Shown: piece after piece, positions 9,332 through 18,475 of the stretch
Numbering within the stretch: the stretch's first letter is position 1
Layout of the letters: each line of letters opens with the position of its first letter
NCBI RefSeq assembly: GCF_015461805.1
Contig: NZ_JACVZE010000001.1
Location: forward strand, 744,001-808,000
Direction: 5' to 3'
Source of the DNA: Pseudomonas pisciculturae
GTDB lineage: Bacteria; Pseudomonadota; Gammaproteobacteria; Pseudomonadales; Pseudomonadaceae
Length of the DNA stretch: 64,000 nt
The notes under the pieces: model-generated
The model's input: the letters and a program-made list of their open reading frames with translations, nothing else
Told to the model about the DNA's origin: nothing
Databases searched by the model: none
Position numbers and translations under genes: made by a program

Positions 9332-10083
9332 ATTGCAGCCTTGAAGTGGCGGGCATAACGCGGGCAGAGGTTGTCGCGCTTGAGCAGGATAAACACGTCG
9401 GCGACCTGGAAGTCTTCATCCCAGCATGGCTCGCCGCAGATCTTCGCCCCCAGGCGCATATACGCCTTGAGCAGCGGCGGCATTTCGGCGATGACGTTGG
9501 ACGGCAAATCCAGAGCCGGCAGCGGTTTTTTCGGTTCGGCGCGCAGGTGTTCGTTGCACAGGTAGCGTTCACGCAGGCGCTGCATGATCGCGTGGGCCTG
9601 GATGCCGCCGTCGTGCATCGGGATGCTCGCGCAACCCATCAGGTAGCTGTAGCCGCCCTGGTTGAGCACTTCGGCCAGTTCGCCCCACAACACGGCGATG
9701 GTGCCGCCGTTGCGGTAGGCCGGGTCGACGCAGGTGCGGCCGATTTCCAGGATCGGGCCTTGCAAGTGGAGCAAGCCATGCAGGCTGAATTCTTCTTCGC
9801 TGTAGAACCGACCCAGGGTGCTGGCGGCCGCGTGGTCGAGCAAGCGGGTGGTGGCCACCAGGCGACCGGTATTCAAGTCCCGCACGCCGATGTGGCTGCA
9901 GTGAACATCATAGTCATCCATGTCCAGACCCAGCTCCGCGCCTTTCAGCTTGGCGTTGAACTCGCCGCTGAATACGTTGAACCGCAGGGCCTGGGCTTCC
10001 TGCAACGCCTGTGCGCCAACCAGGCGTTCGGCTTGCAGACGGCGTTCATTGCCGGTGTCGCTGATGCGGGCGATCTGAGTCAT
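9328..10083 (-). CDS. olsB: L-ornithine N-alpha-acyltransferase OlsB
   Basis: First step of ornithine-lipid synthesis: transfers a 3-hydroxyacyl chain from ACP to ornithine, forming lyso-ornithine lipid. The 251-residue GNAT-like protein carries the family stretches [30 protein letters not shown] (acyl-donor loop) and [15 protein letters not shown] used the ATG at 10083 ([11 protein letters not shown]), which has GGAG about 9 bases upstream, rather than an in-frame start 8 codons earlier. Overlaps olsA by 4 bases. A Pho box lies about 95 bases upstream, which fits the known role of these lipids in replacing phospholipids when phosphate is scarce. Confidence 0.9.
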   Translation of the reverse strand: MTQIARISDTGNERRLQAERLVGAQALQEAQALRFNVFSGEFNAKLKGAELGLDMDDYDVHCSHIGVRDLNTGRLVATTRLLDHAAASTLGRFYSEEEFSLHGLLHLQGPILEIGRTCVDPAYRNGGTIAVLWGELAEVLNQGGYSYLMGCASIPMHDGGIQAHAIMQRLRERYLCNEHLRAEPKKPLPALDLPSNVIAEMPPLLKAYMRLGAKICGEPCWDEDFQVADVFILLKRDNLCPRYARHFKAAM

Positions 10084-10177
10084 GGCGAGTCTCCGAGTGC
10101 CGGCCACGTTTCGGCCGGTCGACTTTGTTGTCCAAACTCAGGCTAGGCAGGCCCGGTGTCATCTCCATGAAGTTATG

Positions 10178-10195
10178 GTGACGCTTGGATGACAG
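10178..10195 (-). promoter_or_regulatory. Predicted Pho box for olsBA
   Basis: Minus-strand sequence CTGTCATCCAAGCGTCAC: a perfect first PhoB repeat CTGTCAT, a 4-base spacer, and a weaker second repeat. A further CTGTCAT half-site faces the other way at 10213-10219, before the serine hydrolase gene. Phosphate control of olsBA is known in other Pseudomonas; the site itself is my reading. Confidence 0.6.
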
Positions 10196-10268
10196 CCCTC
10201 TATGTCGCAAATCTGTCATCCGCCTCGGCTAGGCTCGCGGGCTTGAGTGCCCCCTTGAGTTTGCGTCC

Positions 10269-11342
10269 ATGGTCAGAGGCTTGTTGTGCGTTGCCCTGCT
10301 GTTCGTCACCGTTACCGCCCACGCCGAAGTCTGGCCTGACAAGGAGTGGGCCAAGGGCACCCAAATCGAAGGCCCTGCCGTCGATGCCTTGAATGCCTAC
10401 GCCTTCCCTGCGCGAGACGACACCACCCGCCAAGGCCTGCGCACCGACGCGCTGTTGGTGATCCGCGACGGCGTTGTTGTGTACGAGCGCTACGCCGCGC
10501 CGACCACGGCCACTACCCCGCACCTGACCTGGTCCATCAGCAAAAGCTTGATGGCCACCGTGCTGGGCGTGGCCTACGGCGAAAACCGTTTCAAACTCAC
10601 CGACCCGGCTGCGCGTTTCTACCCGCCGATGAAGCAGCACCCCAAGGTGACGATGGCCGATTTGCTGCACTGGGCCTCGGGCCTGGGCTGGCAGGAAGAT
10701 TATGAGTACGCCCCGCTCAAGTCCTCAGTGGTGGCGATGCTCTACACCCGTGGCCGCAGCGATATGGCCGAGTTCGCCGCGCAAAGCGAAGCCGCCAGCG
10801 CGCCGGGTCAAACCTTCTGTTACTCCAGTGGCGACACCAACATCCTCTCCGCCACGCTTAAAGGGATGCTCGGCCACAAGGCTTACATGAGCTACCCGTG
10901 GGACGCGCTGTTCAAGCCGCTGGGCATTCGCAATGCGACGTGGGAAACCGATGCGGATGAAACCTTCGTTGCTTCTTCCTACGCCTATCTCACGGCTCGC
11001 GACCTGGCGCGAGTGGGTCTGCTGATGGCGCGGGACGGTCGCTGGGGTGATCAACAGTTGCTGCCCAACGATTGGATCGCCTTCAATCGCCAACCCTTCG
11101 CTTACTACAAGGCCGGCCAGGATGAAGCGGTGCCGGGTGGTCATTGGTGGCTCAACAGAGGCGAGCCACGGCCCTGGCCCGATGCGCCCAGCGACACCTT
11201 CGCCGCCCTCGGTCATTGGGGCCAGGCGCTGTATGTGATGCCAGAAAAGCGCCTGGTGATCGTGCGCTACGGCGATGACCGCGACGGGAGCTACCGTCAC
11301 AATGAACTGCTCAAACGCGTACTTGCGGCGGTGCAGCCATGA
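10269..11342 (+). CDS. Periplasmic serine hydrolase of the class C beta-lactamase fold
   Basis: 357 residues with a Sec signal peptide (cleavage after about TAHA, residue 19). The penicillin-binding/serine-hydrolase catalytic motifs are present: Ser89-x-x-Lys92 in WSISKSLM, the Tyr motif CYSSGDTN and a C-terminal LGHWGQALYVMP in place of the KTG box. The family includes 6-aminohexanoate-oligomer hydrolases, esterases and D-aminopeptidases as well as AmpC; the overall look is nearer to the 6-aminohexanoate hydrolase/EstB side than to true beta-lactamases. Coupled by a 4-base overlap to the small gene downstream. Substrate unknown. Confidence 0.8.
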   Translation: MVRGLLCVALLFVTVTAHAEVWPDKEWAKGTQIEGPAVDALNAYAFPARDDTTRQGLRTDALLVIRDGVVVYERYAAPTTATTPHLTWSISKSLMATVLGVAYGENRFKLTDPAARFYPPMKQHPKVTMADLLHWASGLGWQEDYEYAPLKSSVVAMLYTRGRSDMAEFAAQSEAASAPGQTFCYSSGDTNILSATLKGMLGHKAYMSYPWDALFKPLGIRNATWETDADETFVASSYAYLTARDLARVGLLMARDGRWGDQQLLPNDWIAFNRQPFAYYKAGQDEAVPGGHWWLNRGEPRPWPDAPSDTFAALGHWGQALYVMPEKRLVIVRYGDDRDGSYRHNELLKRVLAAVQP

Positions 11343-11653
11343 TCCGTCGTCGGCCGTTTACCAGTCTGTTTCTCCTGCTGCTGTTGGCGTTGCTCGGCTG
11401 GGTCTGGCACGAGCGCGTCAACCTGCAAGCCTTCCCCGACATCATCGCGGCCTACACCGCCAAGGAATATTGCTCGTGCCGCTATGTCGCCAATAACCCC
11501 GCCGAGTATTGCCAGGGCTATGTGAAGCAATACGTGCCCACCAGCGCATTCAGCGATAACCCGGAGCGCAGCGAAGTCACCGCCAGCGGGCTGGGCCGCA
11601 CGCACACCGCCCGCTGGCTCGGTGACCGCCAGGGCTGCCGCCTGAACCCCTGA
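11339..11653 (+). CDS. Small conserved membrane-anchored protein, unknown function
   Basis: 104 residues: a basic start MIRRRP, one hydrophobic segment (about residues 8-23) and a periplasmic part with four cysteines (45, 47, 58, 100; YCSCRY, YCQGY, GCRL) that could form two disulfides. It begins inside the stop of the serine hydrolase (ATGA), so the two are translationally coupled and probably act together in the periplasm. I do not recognise a family. Confidence 0.7.
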   Translation: MIRRRPFTSLFLLLLLALLGWVWHERVNLQAFPDIIAAYTAKEYCSCRYVANNPAEYCQGYVKQYVPTSAFSDNPERSEVTASGLGRTHTARWLGDRQGCRLNP

Positions 11654-11806
11654 CGCACCACACATCTCCTGTGGAAGTGATGGGCAGGGGGCCCTAAGGT
11701 TCCACAGGGTGGAACCACCTTTGATTGTCCTCGCGCGCGCATCGCGGTTAGCTGGCGGTGTGCAGCAAACAAGAACGGGAACACCCGACTGTGAGGAGAA
11801 TCACCC

Positions 11807-12982
11807 ATGCGCCCACACCAGCACATCCTGGATTGGCTCAGCGACGTCGCCAGCGACTTGCACGCCGTGCGTCAGGATATTCACGCCCATCCCGAACTCG
11901 GCTTTGAGGAAAACCGCACCAGTGCGCTGGTGGCCAAATCGCTGAGGGATTGGGGCTATGAGGTTCATACCGGCATCGGCAAGACCGGCGTAGTCGGCGT
12001 ACTGCGTAACGGCGGCAGCTCACGCACCCTGGGCATCCGCGCCGACATGGACGCCTTGCCCATCATCGAAAATACCGGCGCGGCCTACACCAGCCAACAC
12101 GCCGGGTGCATGCACGCCTGTGGGCATGACGGTCACACCACCATGCTGCTGGGTGCCGCGCGCTACCTGGCGGCCACGCGGCAATTCGACGGTACGCTGA
12201 ACCTGATTTTCCAACCCGCTGAAGAAGGCCAGGGCGGCGCCGAAGCCATGCTCGCCGACGGTTTGCTGGAGCGCTTCCCTTGCGATGGCCTGTTCGGCAT
12301 GCACAATATGCCGGGCTTGCCAGCGGGGCATCTGGGCCTGCGAGTGGGGCCGATGATGGCGTCCCAGGACTTGCTCACCGTCACGTTGGAAGGCGTCGGC
12401 GGTCACGGCTCCATGCCGCACCTGACGGTGGACCCGCTCGTGGCGGCGGCGAGCATGGTCATGGCATTGCAGACGGTAGTGGCGCGCAATATCGACACCC
12501 AGGAAGCTGCCGTGGTCACGGTCGGCGCCCTTCAAGCGGGCCAGGCTGCCAATGTAATTCCGCAAGAAGCATTGCTGCGCTTGAGCTTGCGCGCGCTCAA
12601 CCCCAAAGTGCGCGAGCAGATGCTGGAGCGGGTGTTCGCCATCATCCAAACCCAGGCCGCCAGCTTCGGCTGTACTGTGCAGATCGAGCATCGCCCGGCG
12701 TACCCGGTGCTGGTCAACCACCCCGAAGAAACCGAGTTCGCCCGCCAGGTTGGTGTCGCCTTGCTTGGCACCGACGCCGTGGACGGTAACACCCGCACCC
12801 TGATGGGCAGTGAAGACTTCGCCTGGATGCTGCAGCGCTGCCCCGGCAGCTACCTGTTTATCGGCAACGGCGTGTCGCGGCCGATGGTGCATAACCCCGC
12901 CTATGACTTCAACGATGACATCCTGCTGACCGGCTCCGCCTATTGGGGCGCGCTGGCCGAGAGCTGGCTCAAGCCTGCCTGA
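11807..12982 (+). CDS. M20-family amidohydrolase (HipO-like)
   Basis: Cytosolic metallohydrolase that removes an acyl or amide group from an amino-acid-like substrate. The 391-residue protein has the M20D metal motifs HACGHDGHTT (Cys105, His107), Glu139-Glu140 in QPAEEGQGG, His166 in GMHNMPG and a C-terminal VHNPAYDFND. The dimerisation-domain signature GGHGSMPHLTVDP is intact. RBS GAGGAG precedes the ATG. First of a same-strand set: M20 hydrolase, MHS transporter, amidase, IclR regulator. Hippurate, N-acyl-amino acid or IAA-conjugate hydrolase activities all occur in this family; the exact substrate cannot be told. Confidence 0.88.
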   Translation: MRPHQHILDWLSDVASDLHAVRQDIHAHPELGFEENRTSALVAKSLRDWGYEVHTGIGKTGVVGVLRNGGSSRTLGIRADMDALPIIENTGAAYTSQHAGCMHACGHDGHTTMLLGAARYLAATRQFDGTLNLIFQPAEEGQGGAEAMLADGLLERFPCDGLFGMHNMPGLPAGHLGLRVGPMMASQDLLTVTLEGVGGHGSMPHLTVDPLVAAASMVMALQTVVARNIDTQEAAVVTVGALQAGQAANVIPQEALLRLSLRALNPKVREQMLERVFAIIQTQAASFGCTVQIEHRPAYPVLVNHPEETEFARQVGVALLGTDAVDGNTRTLMGSEDFAWMLQRCPGSYLFIGNGVSRPMVHNPAYDFNDDILLTGSAYWGALAESWLKPA

Positions 12983-13042
12983 CGACTCGACTTTTTCTGC
13001 CGCTGGACCCTTTCCTACTTTCGGTTGAATGGAGTGTTCCTC

Positions 13043-14353
13043 ATGCAGACTTCACACACAGGCGTATCCCGCACCCGCCAGGTGGTGGCGGCGGTAATCG
13101 GCAATGCGTTGGAATGGTATGACTTCATCGTTTACGGCTTTCTGGCGAGCATCATCGCCCGGCAGTTTTTCCCCTCAGACGATGAATACGCCTCGCTGCT
13201 GATGGCCTTGGCAACCTTCGGCGTGGGCTTTTTCATGCGCCCGGTGGGGGGCATCCTGTTGGGAATGTATTCGGACCGCAAAGGCCGCAAGGCGGCGATG
13301 CAGTTGATTATCCGGCTGATGACCGTGTCCATCGCGCTGATCGCCTTCGCGCCGAACTATGCCGCCATCGGCATGGGCGCGCCGTTGCTGATCGTGGTGG
13401 CGCGCATGCTCCAAGGCTTTGCCACCGGTGGTGAATACGCCAGTGCCACGGCGTTCCTGGTGGAAAGCGCACCGGCCCATCGCAAGGGATTGTATGGCTC
13501 CTGGCAATTGGTGGGGCAGTGCCTGGCGGTGTTTGGCGGGGCGGCGATGGTGGCGATGGTCACCCACTTCTTCTCGCCGGAAACCCTCGACCTGTGGGGC
13601 TGGCGCTTGCCGTTTGTGTTTGGCTTGCTGATCGGCCCGGTGGGGCTGTGGATTCGCCGGCATATGGAAGACCCCGAGGAATTTATCGAGGCGCGCAAAC
13701 ACGCGACCGGCCCGGCGCCGAGCCTGATGCAGGTGGTGCGTGAGTATCGGCGCAGCATCCTGGTGTCCATGGGGCTGGCGTGTGGCGCGACGGTGTCGTT
13801 TTACGTGGTGCTGGTTAACATGCCGACCTTCGCGCACAAAAGCCTCGGGCTGCCGCTGGATCAGGTATTGATGGTACAGATGTTGGCGGTGGCGCTGATG
13901 ACCGTGGTGATTCCACTGTCGGGCATGCTCTCCGATCGCCTGGGGCGGCGCCCGGTATTGATGGCGTTCACCCTGGCGTTTTTCGTGATGGTCTACCCGC
14001 TGTATGTGTGGGTTGCCGCAGCGCCGTCGATCGAGCGTTTACTGGTGATGCAGGTGATGCTATGCACCGCCATCGGCGGGTTCTTCGGCCCGGCCCCGAC
14101 TGCTTTGGCCGAGCAGTTCCCCATCGAAGTGCGCTCGACGGGTGTGTCAGTGGCCTATAACGTGGCAGTCATGGTGTTCGGTGGTTTCGCGCCGTTGATC
14201 GTGACTTGGCTGACCAAAGTGTTGGGCACGCCGGTAGCGCCATCGTTCTATGTGTTGTTCGCCTGCGTGTTGACGCTGATGGGCACTTATTGCATGCACG
14301 AGGCACCGCGGGCCAAGCGGCCGCAGCCGTTTTCGAGTGAGGTGAAGCCTTGA
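13043..14353 (+). CDS. MFS transporter, metabolite:H+ symporter (MHS) family
   Basis: Inner-membrane proton symporter of 436 residues with 12 predicted TM segments. The opening NALEWYDFIVYGFLA, the TM2-3 loop YSDRKGRKAAM, and ARMLQGFATGGEYASATAFL are typical of the ProP/KgtP/CitA branch. The ATG at 13043 was chosen because GGAG sits 8 bases upstream; an in-frame TTG 18 bases earlier is less likely. It lies between two amide hydrolases and ends overlapping the amidase start, so it probably imports their substrate. Confidence 0.88.
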   Translation: MQTSHTGVSRTRQVVAAVIGNALEWYDFIVYGFLASIIARQFFPSDDEYASLLMALATFGVGFFMRPVGGILLGMYSDRKGRKAAMQLIIRLMTVSIALIAFAPNYAAIGMGAPLLIVVARMLQGFATGGEYASATAFLVESAPAHRKGLYGSWQLVGQCLAVFGGAAMVAMVTHFFSPETLDLWGWRLPFVFGLLIGPVGLWIRRHMEDPEEFIEARKHATGPAPSLMQVVREYRRSILVSMGLACGATVSFYVVLVNMPTFAHKSLGLPLDQVLMVQMLAVALMTVVIPLSGMLSDRLGRRPVLMAFTLAFFVMVYPLYVWVAAAPSIERLLVMQVMLCTAIGGFFGPAPTALAEQFPIEVRSTGVSVAYNVAVMVFGGFAPLIVTWLTKVLGTPVAPSFYVLFACVLTLMGTYCMHEAPRAKRPQPFSSEVKP

Positions 14354-15792
14354 GTATTGTTGACTGGGATGCCACGCAATTGTCGCGCTCGATCCATGCG
14401 CGGCAGGTCTCGTGCGAAGAGGTGATGCAGGCGTACCTGGCGCAGATCCAACGCTTCAACCCAGGCGTGAATGCGCTGGTTTCACTGCGCAATGCCGATG
14501 AGGTACTGGCCGAAGCGCGGGCTTGTGATCGTGAGTTGGACCAAGGCCAGTCACGCGGCTGGATGCATGGCATGCCCCAGGCGATCAAGGACCTGGCGGC
14601 CACCAAGGGCGTGCGTACCACCTTGGGTTCGCCACTGTACGCCGAGCATGTGCCCACCGAAGACGCCATCAGCGTGGCGCGGGTGCGGGCCAGTGGCGCG
14701 ATCATTATCGGCAAGACCAACGTGCCGGAATTCGGCCTGGGCTCGCAAACCTACAACACCTTGTTTGGCACCACCGGCAATGCCTACGACTCAAGCCTGG
14801 TAGCAGGCGGCAGCAGCGGCGGGGCGGCGGTGGCACTGGCGCTGCGTATGCTGCCGGTGGCGGATGGCAGCGATATGATGGGCTCGCTGCGCAACCCGGC
14901 GGCGTTCAACAATGTGTTTGGCCTACGACCGTCCCAAGGTCGAGTGCCTTACGGGCCGACGCCAGAACTGTTCGTGCAGCAGTTGGGCACCGAAGGCCCG
15001 ATGGGCCGCAGCGTAACGGATGTGGCGCGCTTGCTGAGCATCCAGGCAGGTTACGACCCTCGGGTGCCGCTGTCGTCGAAGGATGATCCGGCGGTGCTGG
15101 GCCAACCGTTGCAACGGGATTTCAAAGGCATACGCCTGGGCTGGCTGGGCGACTACAACGGCTACCTGCCGATGGACGATGGCGTGCTGAGCCTGTGCGA
15201 ATCGGCCCTCGGCGATTTCGCGACACTGGGTTGTGACGTGGAAAGCTGCCAGCCGGATTTTTCCATGGCGCGGCTGTGGCGCAGTTGGCTGGTGCATCGC
15301 CATTGGCTGGTGCACGGCAACTTGGGTGCGGCGTACGCCAACCCGCAAAAACGAGCGTTGCTCAAGCCCGAAGCACAATGGGAGGTGGAGGGCGGTCTGG
15401 GCCTGAGCGCGCAGCAGGTGTACCAGGCATCGGTGGACCGCAGTGAGTGGTATCGCGCCTTGGCCAAATTGTTCGAACGTTACCATTTCCTGTTGTTGCC
15501 CACGGCCCAAGTGTTCCCTTTCGATGCACAACAGCCGTGGCCACGCCTCGTGGGCGGGCGAGAAATGGACACTTATCATCGCTGGATGGAAGTCGTGATC
15601 GGCCCGACCCTGGCCGGTTTGCCAAGCATGAGCATTCCGGTGGGCTTTAACCCCCAGGGCCTGCCGATGGGCGTGCAGATCATCGGTCCAGCCCAGGCGG
15701 ACCGGGCGGTGCTGCAATTGGCTTACGCCCATGAACAGTTGACGCAATGGGTGCAGCGTCGCCCGCCGGCGTGCCTTGAATCGATGGGTTGA
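14350..15792 (+). CDS. Amidase-signature family hydrolase
   Basis: 480-residue amide hydrolase with the Ser-cisSer-Lys triad: Lys80 (AIKDLAATKG), cis-Ser155 (AGGSSGGAAVALA) and nucleophile Ser179 (DMMGSLRNPA), spaced 24 residues apart as in fatty-acid amide hydrolase. The oxyanion loop reads DMMGS where most relatives have DxGGS. The start is a TTG overlapping the TGA of the transporter gene, with GAGG 8-10 bases upstream; the first ATG would delete 25 residues. Coupled to the transporter and followed closely by an IclR gene. Substrate unknown. Confidence 0.88.
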   Translation: MSIVDWDATQLSRSIHARQVSCEEVMQAYLAQIQRFNPGVNALVSLRNADEVLAEARACDRELDQGQSRGWMHGMPQAIKDLAATKGVRTTLGSPLYAEHVPTEDAISVARVRASGAIIIGKTNVPEFGLGSQTYNTLFGTTGNAYDSSLVAGGSSGGAAVALALRMLPVADGSDMMGSLRNPAAFNNVFGLRPSQGRVPYGPTPELFVQQLGTEGPMGRSVTDVARLLSIQAGYDPRVPLSSKDDPAVLGQPLQRDFKGIRLGWLGDYNGYLPMDDGVLSLCESALGDFATLGCDVESCQPDFSMARLWRSWLVHRHWLVHGNLGAAYANPQKRALLKPEAQWEVEGGLGLSAQQVYQASVDRSEWYRALAKLFERYHFLLLPTAQVFPFDAQQPWPRLVGGREMDTYHRWMEVVIGPTLAGLPSMSIPVGFNPQGLPMGVQIIGPAQADRAVLQLAYAHEQLTQWVQRRPPACLESMG

Positions 15793-15856
15793 GGGGCAAC
15801 CGGGCCTGTATCTTGCTGTGAAAAATGATCATCCACCGGCATCAGGGAGATCGAAC

Positions 15857-16618
15857 ATGGCCGAGACAGGCACCGTACGCTCGGTTGAGCGCGCATTGGC
15901 TATCGTCGAATTACTGGGCAAGCACCAGGCCTTGGGGCTTGAGGAGTTGCACTACCTCACGGGTTTGCCCAAGGCCACCGTGTCACGCATGTTGCTGACC
16001 CTGCAGGATCAGGGCTGGGTTTACCGTGGCCTGAGCGACCGGCGTTACCGTCTGCGCGCCCAGCGTCTGTTTGGCGACACTCAGCAACGTTTCAAGCGCC
16101 AAGTGGTAGAAAGCGCCGCACCCTGGCTGCTGGAACTCAGCGAACGCACCGGCTTGGTGGTGGACTTGTCCTGCTTTGATGGCGAGCGCCTGGAAGTCAT
16201 GGAAAGCGCGATCCCTGGCGTGCTGCGCAAGCTTTATCCCAACAACTGCCAGATCGTCGGCCAGCATGCCAGCCTGTTCCATTCGGCGATGGGCAAGGCG
16301 TGCCTCACCCAATTGCCAGCCGAAGAGGTGCTGCGTTTGGCAGGCCGCGAACAGGTGGCGGCGGATGAGCAATACCACGCTTGCGAGCAAAGCCAGCATC
16401 AGGGCTTTGGTCAGCGTACCGAAGGGTATTGGGAGTACCCGGTGCGGTTGCCGTTTTTGATTCGTGCGGTTGCATTGCCGGTGCGTGCGAATGGGCGCTT
16501 GGTGGGGAGCATGGCGCTGCACTGGCCGATGCATCAGGCACCGGTGGAGCGGGTGTTGAATCTGCATATGGCCAGTTTGGAGCAGGCCGTGGGTGAAGTG
16601 CAGCGGGCATTAGCCTGA
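15857..16618 (+). CDS. IclR-family transcriptional regulator
   Basis: 253 residues from the ATG at 15857 (RBS AGGGAGA): N-terminal winged helix (SVERALAIVELL, TGLPKATVSRMLLTLQ) and a C-terminal IclR effector domain (LPFLIRAVALPV... ). Such proteins usually bind a substrate or intermediate of the adjoining catabolic pathway. It is 64 bases downstream of the amidase on the same strand, so it is likely the local regulator of the M20-MHS-amidase set. An in-frame extension back to 15776 inside the amidase gene is not supported. Confidence 0.88.
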   Translation: MAETGTVRSVERALAIVELLGKHQALGLEELHYLTGLPKATVSRMLLTLQDQGWVYRGLSDRRYRLRAQRLFGDTQQRFKRQVVESAAPWLLELSERTGLVVDLSCFDGERLEVMESAIPGVLRKLYPNNCQIVGQHASLFHSAMGKACLTQLPAEEVLRLAGREQVAADEQYHACEQSQHQGFGQRTEGYWEYPVRLPFLIRAVALPVRANGRLVGSMALHWPMHQAPVERVLNLHMASLEQAVGEVQRALA

Positions 16619-16706
16619 CGGAAGCATCGCCGCTGCCACATTGGATTTGCGCCGCTTGTGACATTGCGCTTAAGGTTCGTTCAGGTTTTTTTCCCACGAG
16701 TCTTTA

Positions 16707-17297
16707 ATGTTCAACGCTTCTGTCATCAAACCCCTGGCCCTCGCCCTGCTGGCCGCCGCTGCCATGCCTGCCCATGCCGACTGGTACCTGGATAACGAGT
16801 CCTCTCGCTTGTCGTTCGTCACCACCAAGAACACCGAGATTGCCGAAGTCCATCGCTTCCTGGTGTTGCACGGCAAGGTCGACGGCAAAGGTGCTGCGCA
16901 GCTGGAAGTGGAGTTGGAGTCGGTCAATAGCGGCATCCCCATGCGTGACGAGCGCATGCGCAATGAGCTGTTCGAGATCAAGACTTTCCCCGACGCGCTG
17001 ATCAACGCGCAAATCAACCTGCAACCCATCAACGATTTGGCGCCTGGCGCGCAGTTGGAATTGCGCCTGCCGCTGAGCGTCACCCTGCATGGCAAGACCC
17101 AGACCTACAGCGCCGAATTGCTCGCGACGCGTTTAGATGACCGGCGTTTCCAAGTGGTGACCCTGGAGCCGGTGGTGCTGCATGCCGAGGACTTTGACCT
17201 GATGCCCGGTGTCGCCGCGTTGCGCAAGGCGGCCGGGTTGGCCTCCATCAGTTTGTCGGTGCCGGTGGGTGCGGTGCTGATCTTTACGGCGCGTTGA
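16707..17297 (+). CDS. YceI-family periplasmic protein
   Basis: 196 residues with a signal peptide cleaved near MPAHA-DW. The mature part is a YceI lipocalin-like barrel: ADWYLDNESSRLSFVTTKN, then pairs such as NSGIPMRDERMRNELFEIK and the closing VGAVLIFTAR. YceI proteins bind polyprenoid or amphiphilic ligands. It is immediately followed (start overlapping or 3 bases after) by the PLD-family gene, so both may be one transcript. Confidence 0.85.
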   Translation: MFNASVIKPLALALLAAAAMPAHADWYLDNESSRLSFVTTKNTEIAEVHRFLVLHGKVDGKGAAQLEVELESVNSGIPMRDERMRNELFEIKTFPDALINAQINLQPINDLAPGAQLELRLPLSVTLHGKTQTYSAELLATRLDDRRFQVVTLEPVVLHAEDFDLMPGVAALRKAAGLASISLSVPVGAVLIFTAR

Positions 17298-17299
17298 CC

Positions 17300-18457
17300 A
17301 TGGCGGGCGCAGTGTTCCCGTGGCGCAGCGCCAACCGCTTCGAGTTGTTGATCGACGGCCCGGCTTTTTTCCCGCAGATGCTGGTGGACATTGCCCGCGC
17401 CGAGCGGCAAGTCGATCTGGAGTTGTACCTGGTGGAGGCCGGTGCGTGCGCCGACGCCTTGGTGCAGGCGCTGGTGCTGGCGGCCGAACGAGGCGTGCAA
17501 GTGCGTTGCCTGTTTGATGACTACGGCAGCCTGGCGTTTACCCTCGGGCTGCGTAAACGCCTGACCGATGCGGGCGTGGAGTTGCGCTTCTACAATCGCC
17601 TGAGTTGGCGCCGCTGGATGCGCAACTTGTACCGCGATCACCGCAAACTGCTGCTGATCGACCAAGGCATCGCTTTTGTCGGCGGCACCGGCGTGACCGA
17701 TGAATTCTGGACGCCGGGCAGCAATAGCGCCGACTGGCACGAAGTGATGGTGCAAATCAGCGGCCCGCTGGTGCTGGACTGGCAGGCACTGTTCGACCGC
17801 CAATGGCACGCCAACGCCGCCCGCCGCGAATGGAAACCCGCCACCCGCTTCGGCCTGCCACGCTTGCCCAAGATGCCCGCCACCGGGCCTGGGCTTGGCC
17901 GCGTTGCCTATGCCGACGCCCGTCAACACCGCGACATCCTGCAATCGTTGATTCGTGCGTTGAACAGCGGCCAGCAGCGTATCTGGCTGGCCACGCCGTA
18001 TTTTTTACCGACTTGGGGCGTACGTCGTGCGTTGCGCCGTGCAGCGGGAAGGGGAGTGGATGTGCGTTTGCTGCTCACCGGCCCGCGCACCGACCACCCC
18101 TCCGTGCGTTACGCCGGGCACCGTTACTACCCGCGCTTGCTGCGTTCGGGGGTGCAGATCTTTGAATACCAGCCGTGTTTCCTGCACCTGAAAATGGTGC
18201 TGGTGGATGACTGGGTGAGCGTGGGGTCGTGCAATTTCGACCATTGGAATTTGCGCTTCAATCTGGACGCCAATCTTGAGGCGCTGGACCCGGATTTAAC
18301 GCAGGCAGTGGTGGGCAGCTTCGAGCGGGATTTTGCGCAGAGCCTGGCAGTGAGCCTGGAGACATGGCAGTCGCGGCCGCTGTGGCGGCGGGTGAAGCAG
18401 CGGGTGTGGGGGTGGATCGATCGGTTGGTGGTGAACCTGTTGGATCGGCGGGGGTAG
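17300..18457 (+). CDS. Cardiolipin synthase-like PLD-family protein (ClsB type)
   Basis: 385-residue phosphatidyltransferase with two HKD motifs: His114-x-Lys in DHRKLLLIDQGIAFVGG and His296-x-Lys in HLKMVLVDDWVSVGS. There is no N-terminal TM pair as in ClsA, which fits ClsB/YbhO. It would make cardiolipin or related phosphatidyl-transfer products at the inner membrane. Start: ATG at 17300; a TTG two codons earlier overlapping the yceI stop is possible, and neither has a clear RBS. The C-terminus (RRVKQRVWGWIDRLVVNLL) is an amphipathic basic tail suited to membrane contact. Confidence 0.85.
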   Translation: MAGAVFPWRSANRFELLIDGPAFFPQMLVDIARAERQVDLELYLVEAGACADALVQALVLAAERGVQVRCLFDDYGSLAFTLGLRKRLTDAGVELRFYNRLSWRRWMRNLYRDHRKLLLIDQGIAFVGGTGVTDEFWTPGSNSADWHEVMVQISGPLVLDWQALFDRQWHANAARREWKPATRFGLPRLPKMPATGPGLGRVAYADARQHRDILQSLIRALNSGQQRIWLATPYFLPTWGVRRALRRAAGRGVDVRLLLTGPRTDHPSVRYAGHRYYPRLLRSGVQIFEYQPCFLHLKMVLVDDWVSVGSCNFDHWNLRFNLDANLEALDPDLTQAVVGSFERDFAQSLAVSLETWQSRPLWRRVKQRVWGWIDRLVVNLLDRRG

Positions 18458-18475
18458 CGCACCCCCGCCGTTGGC

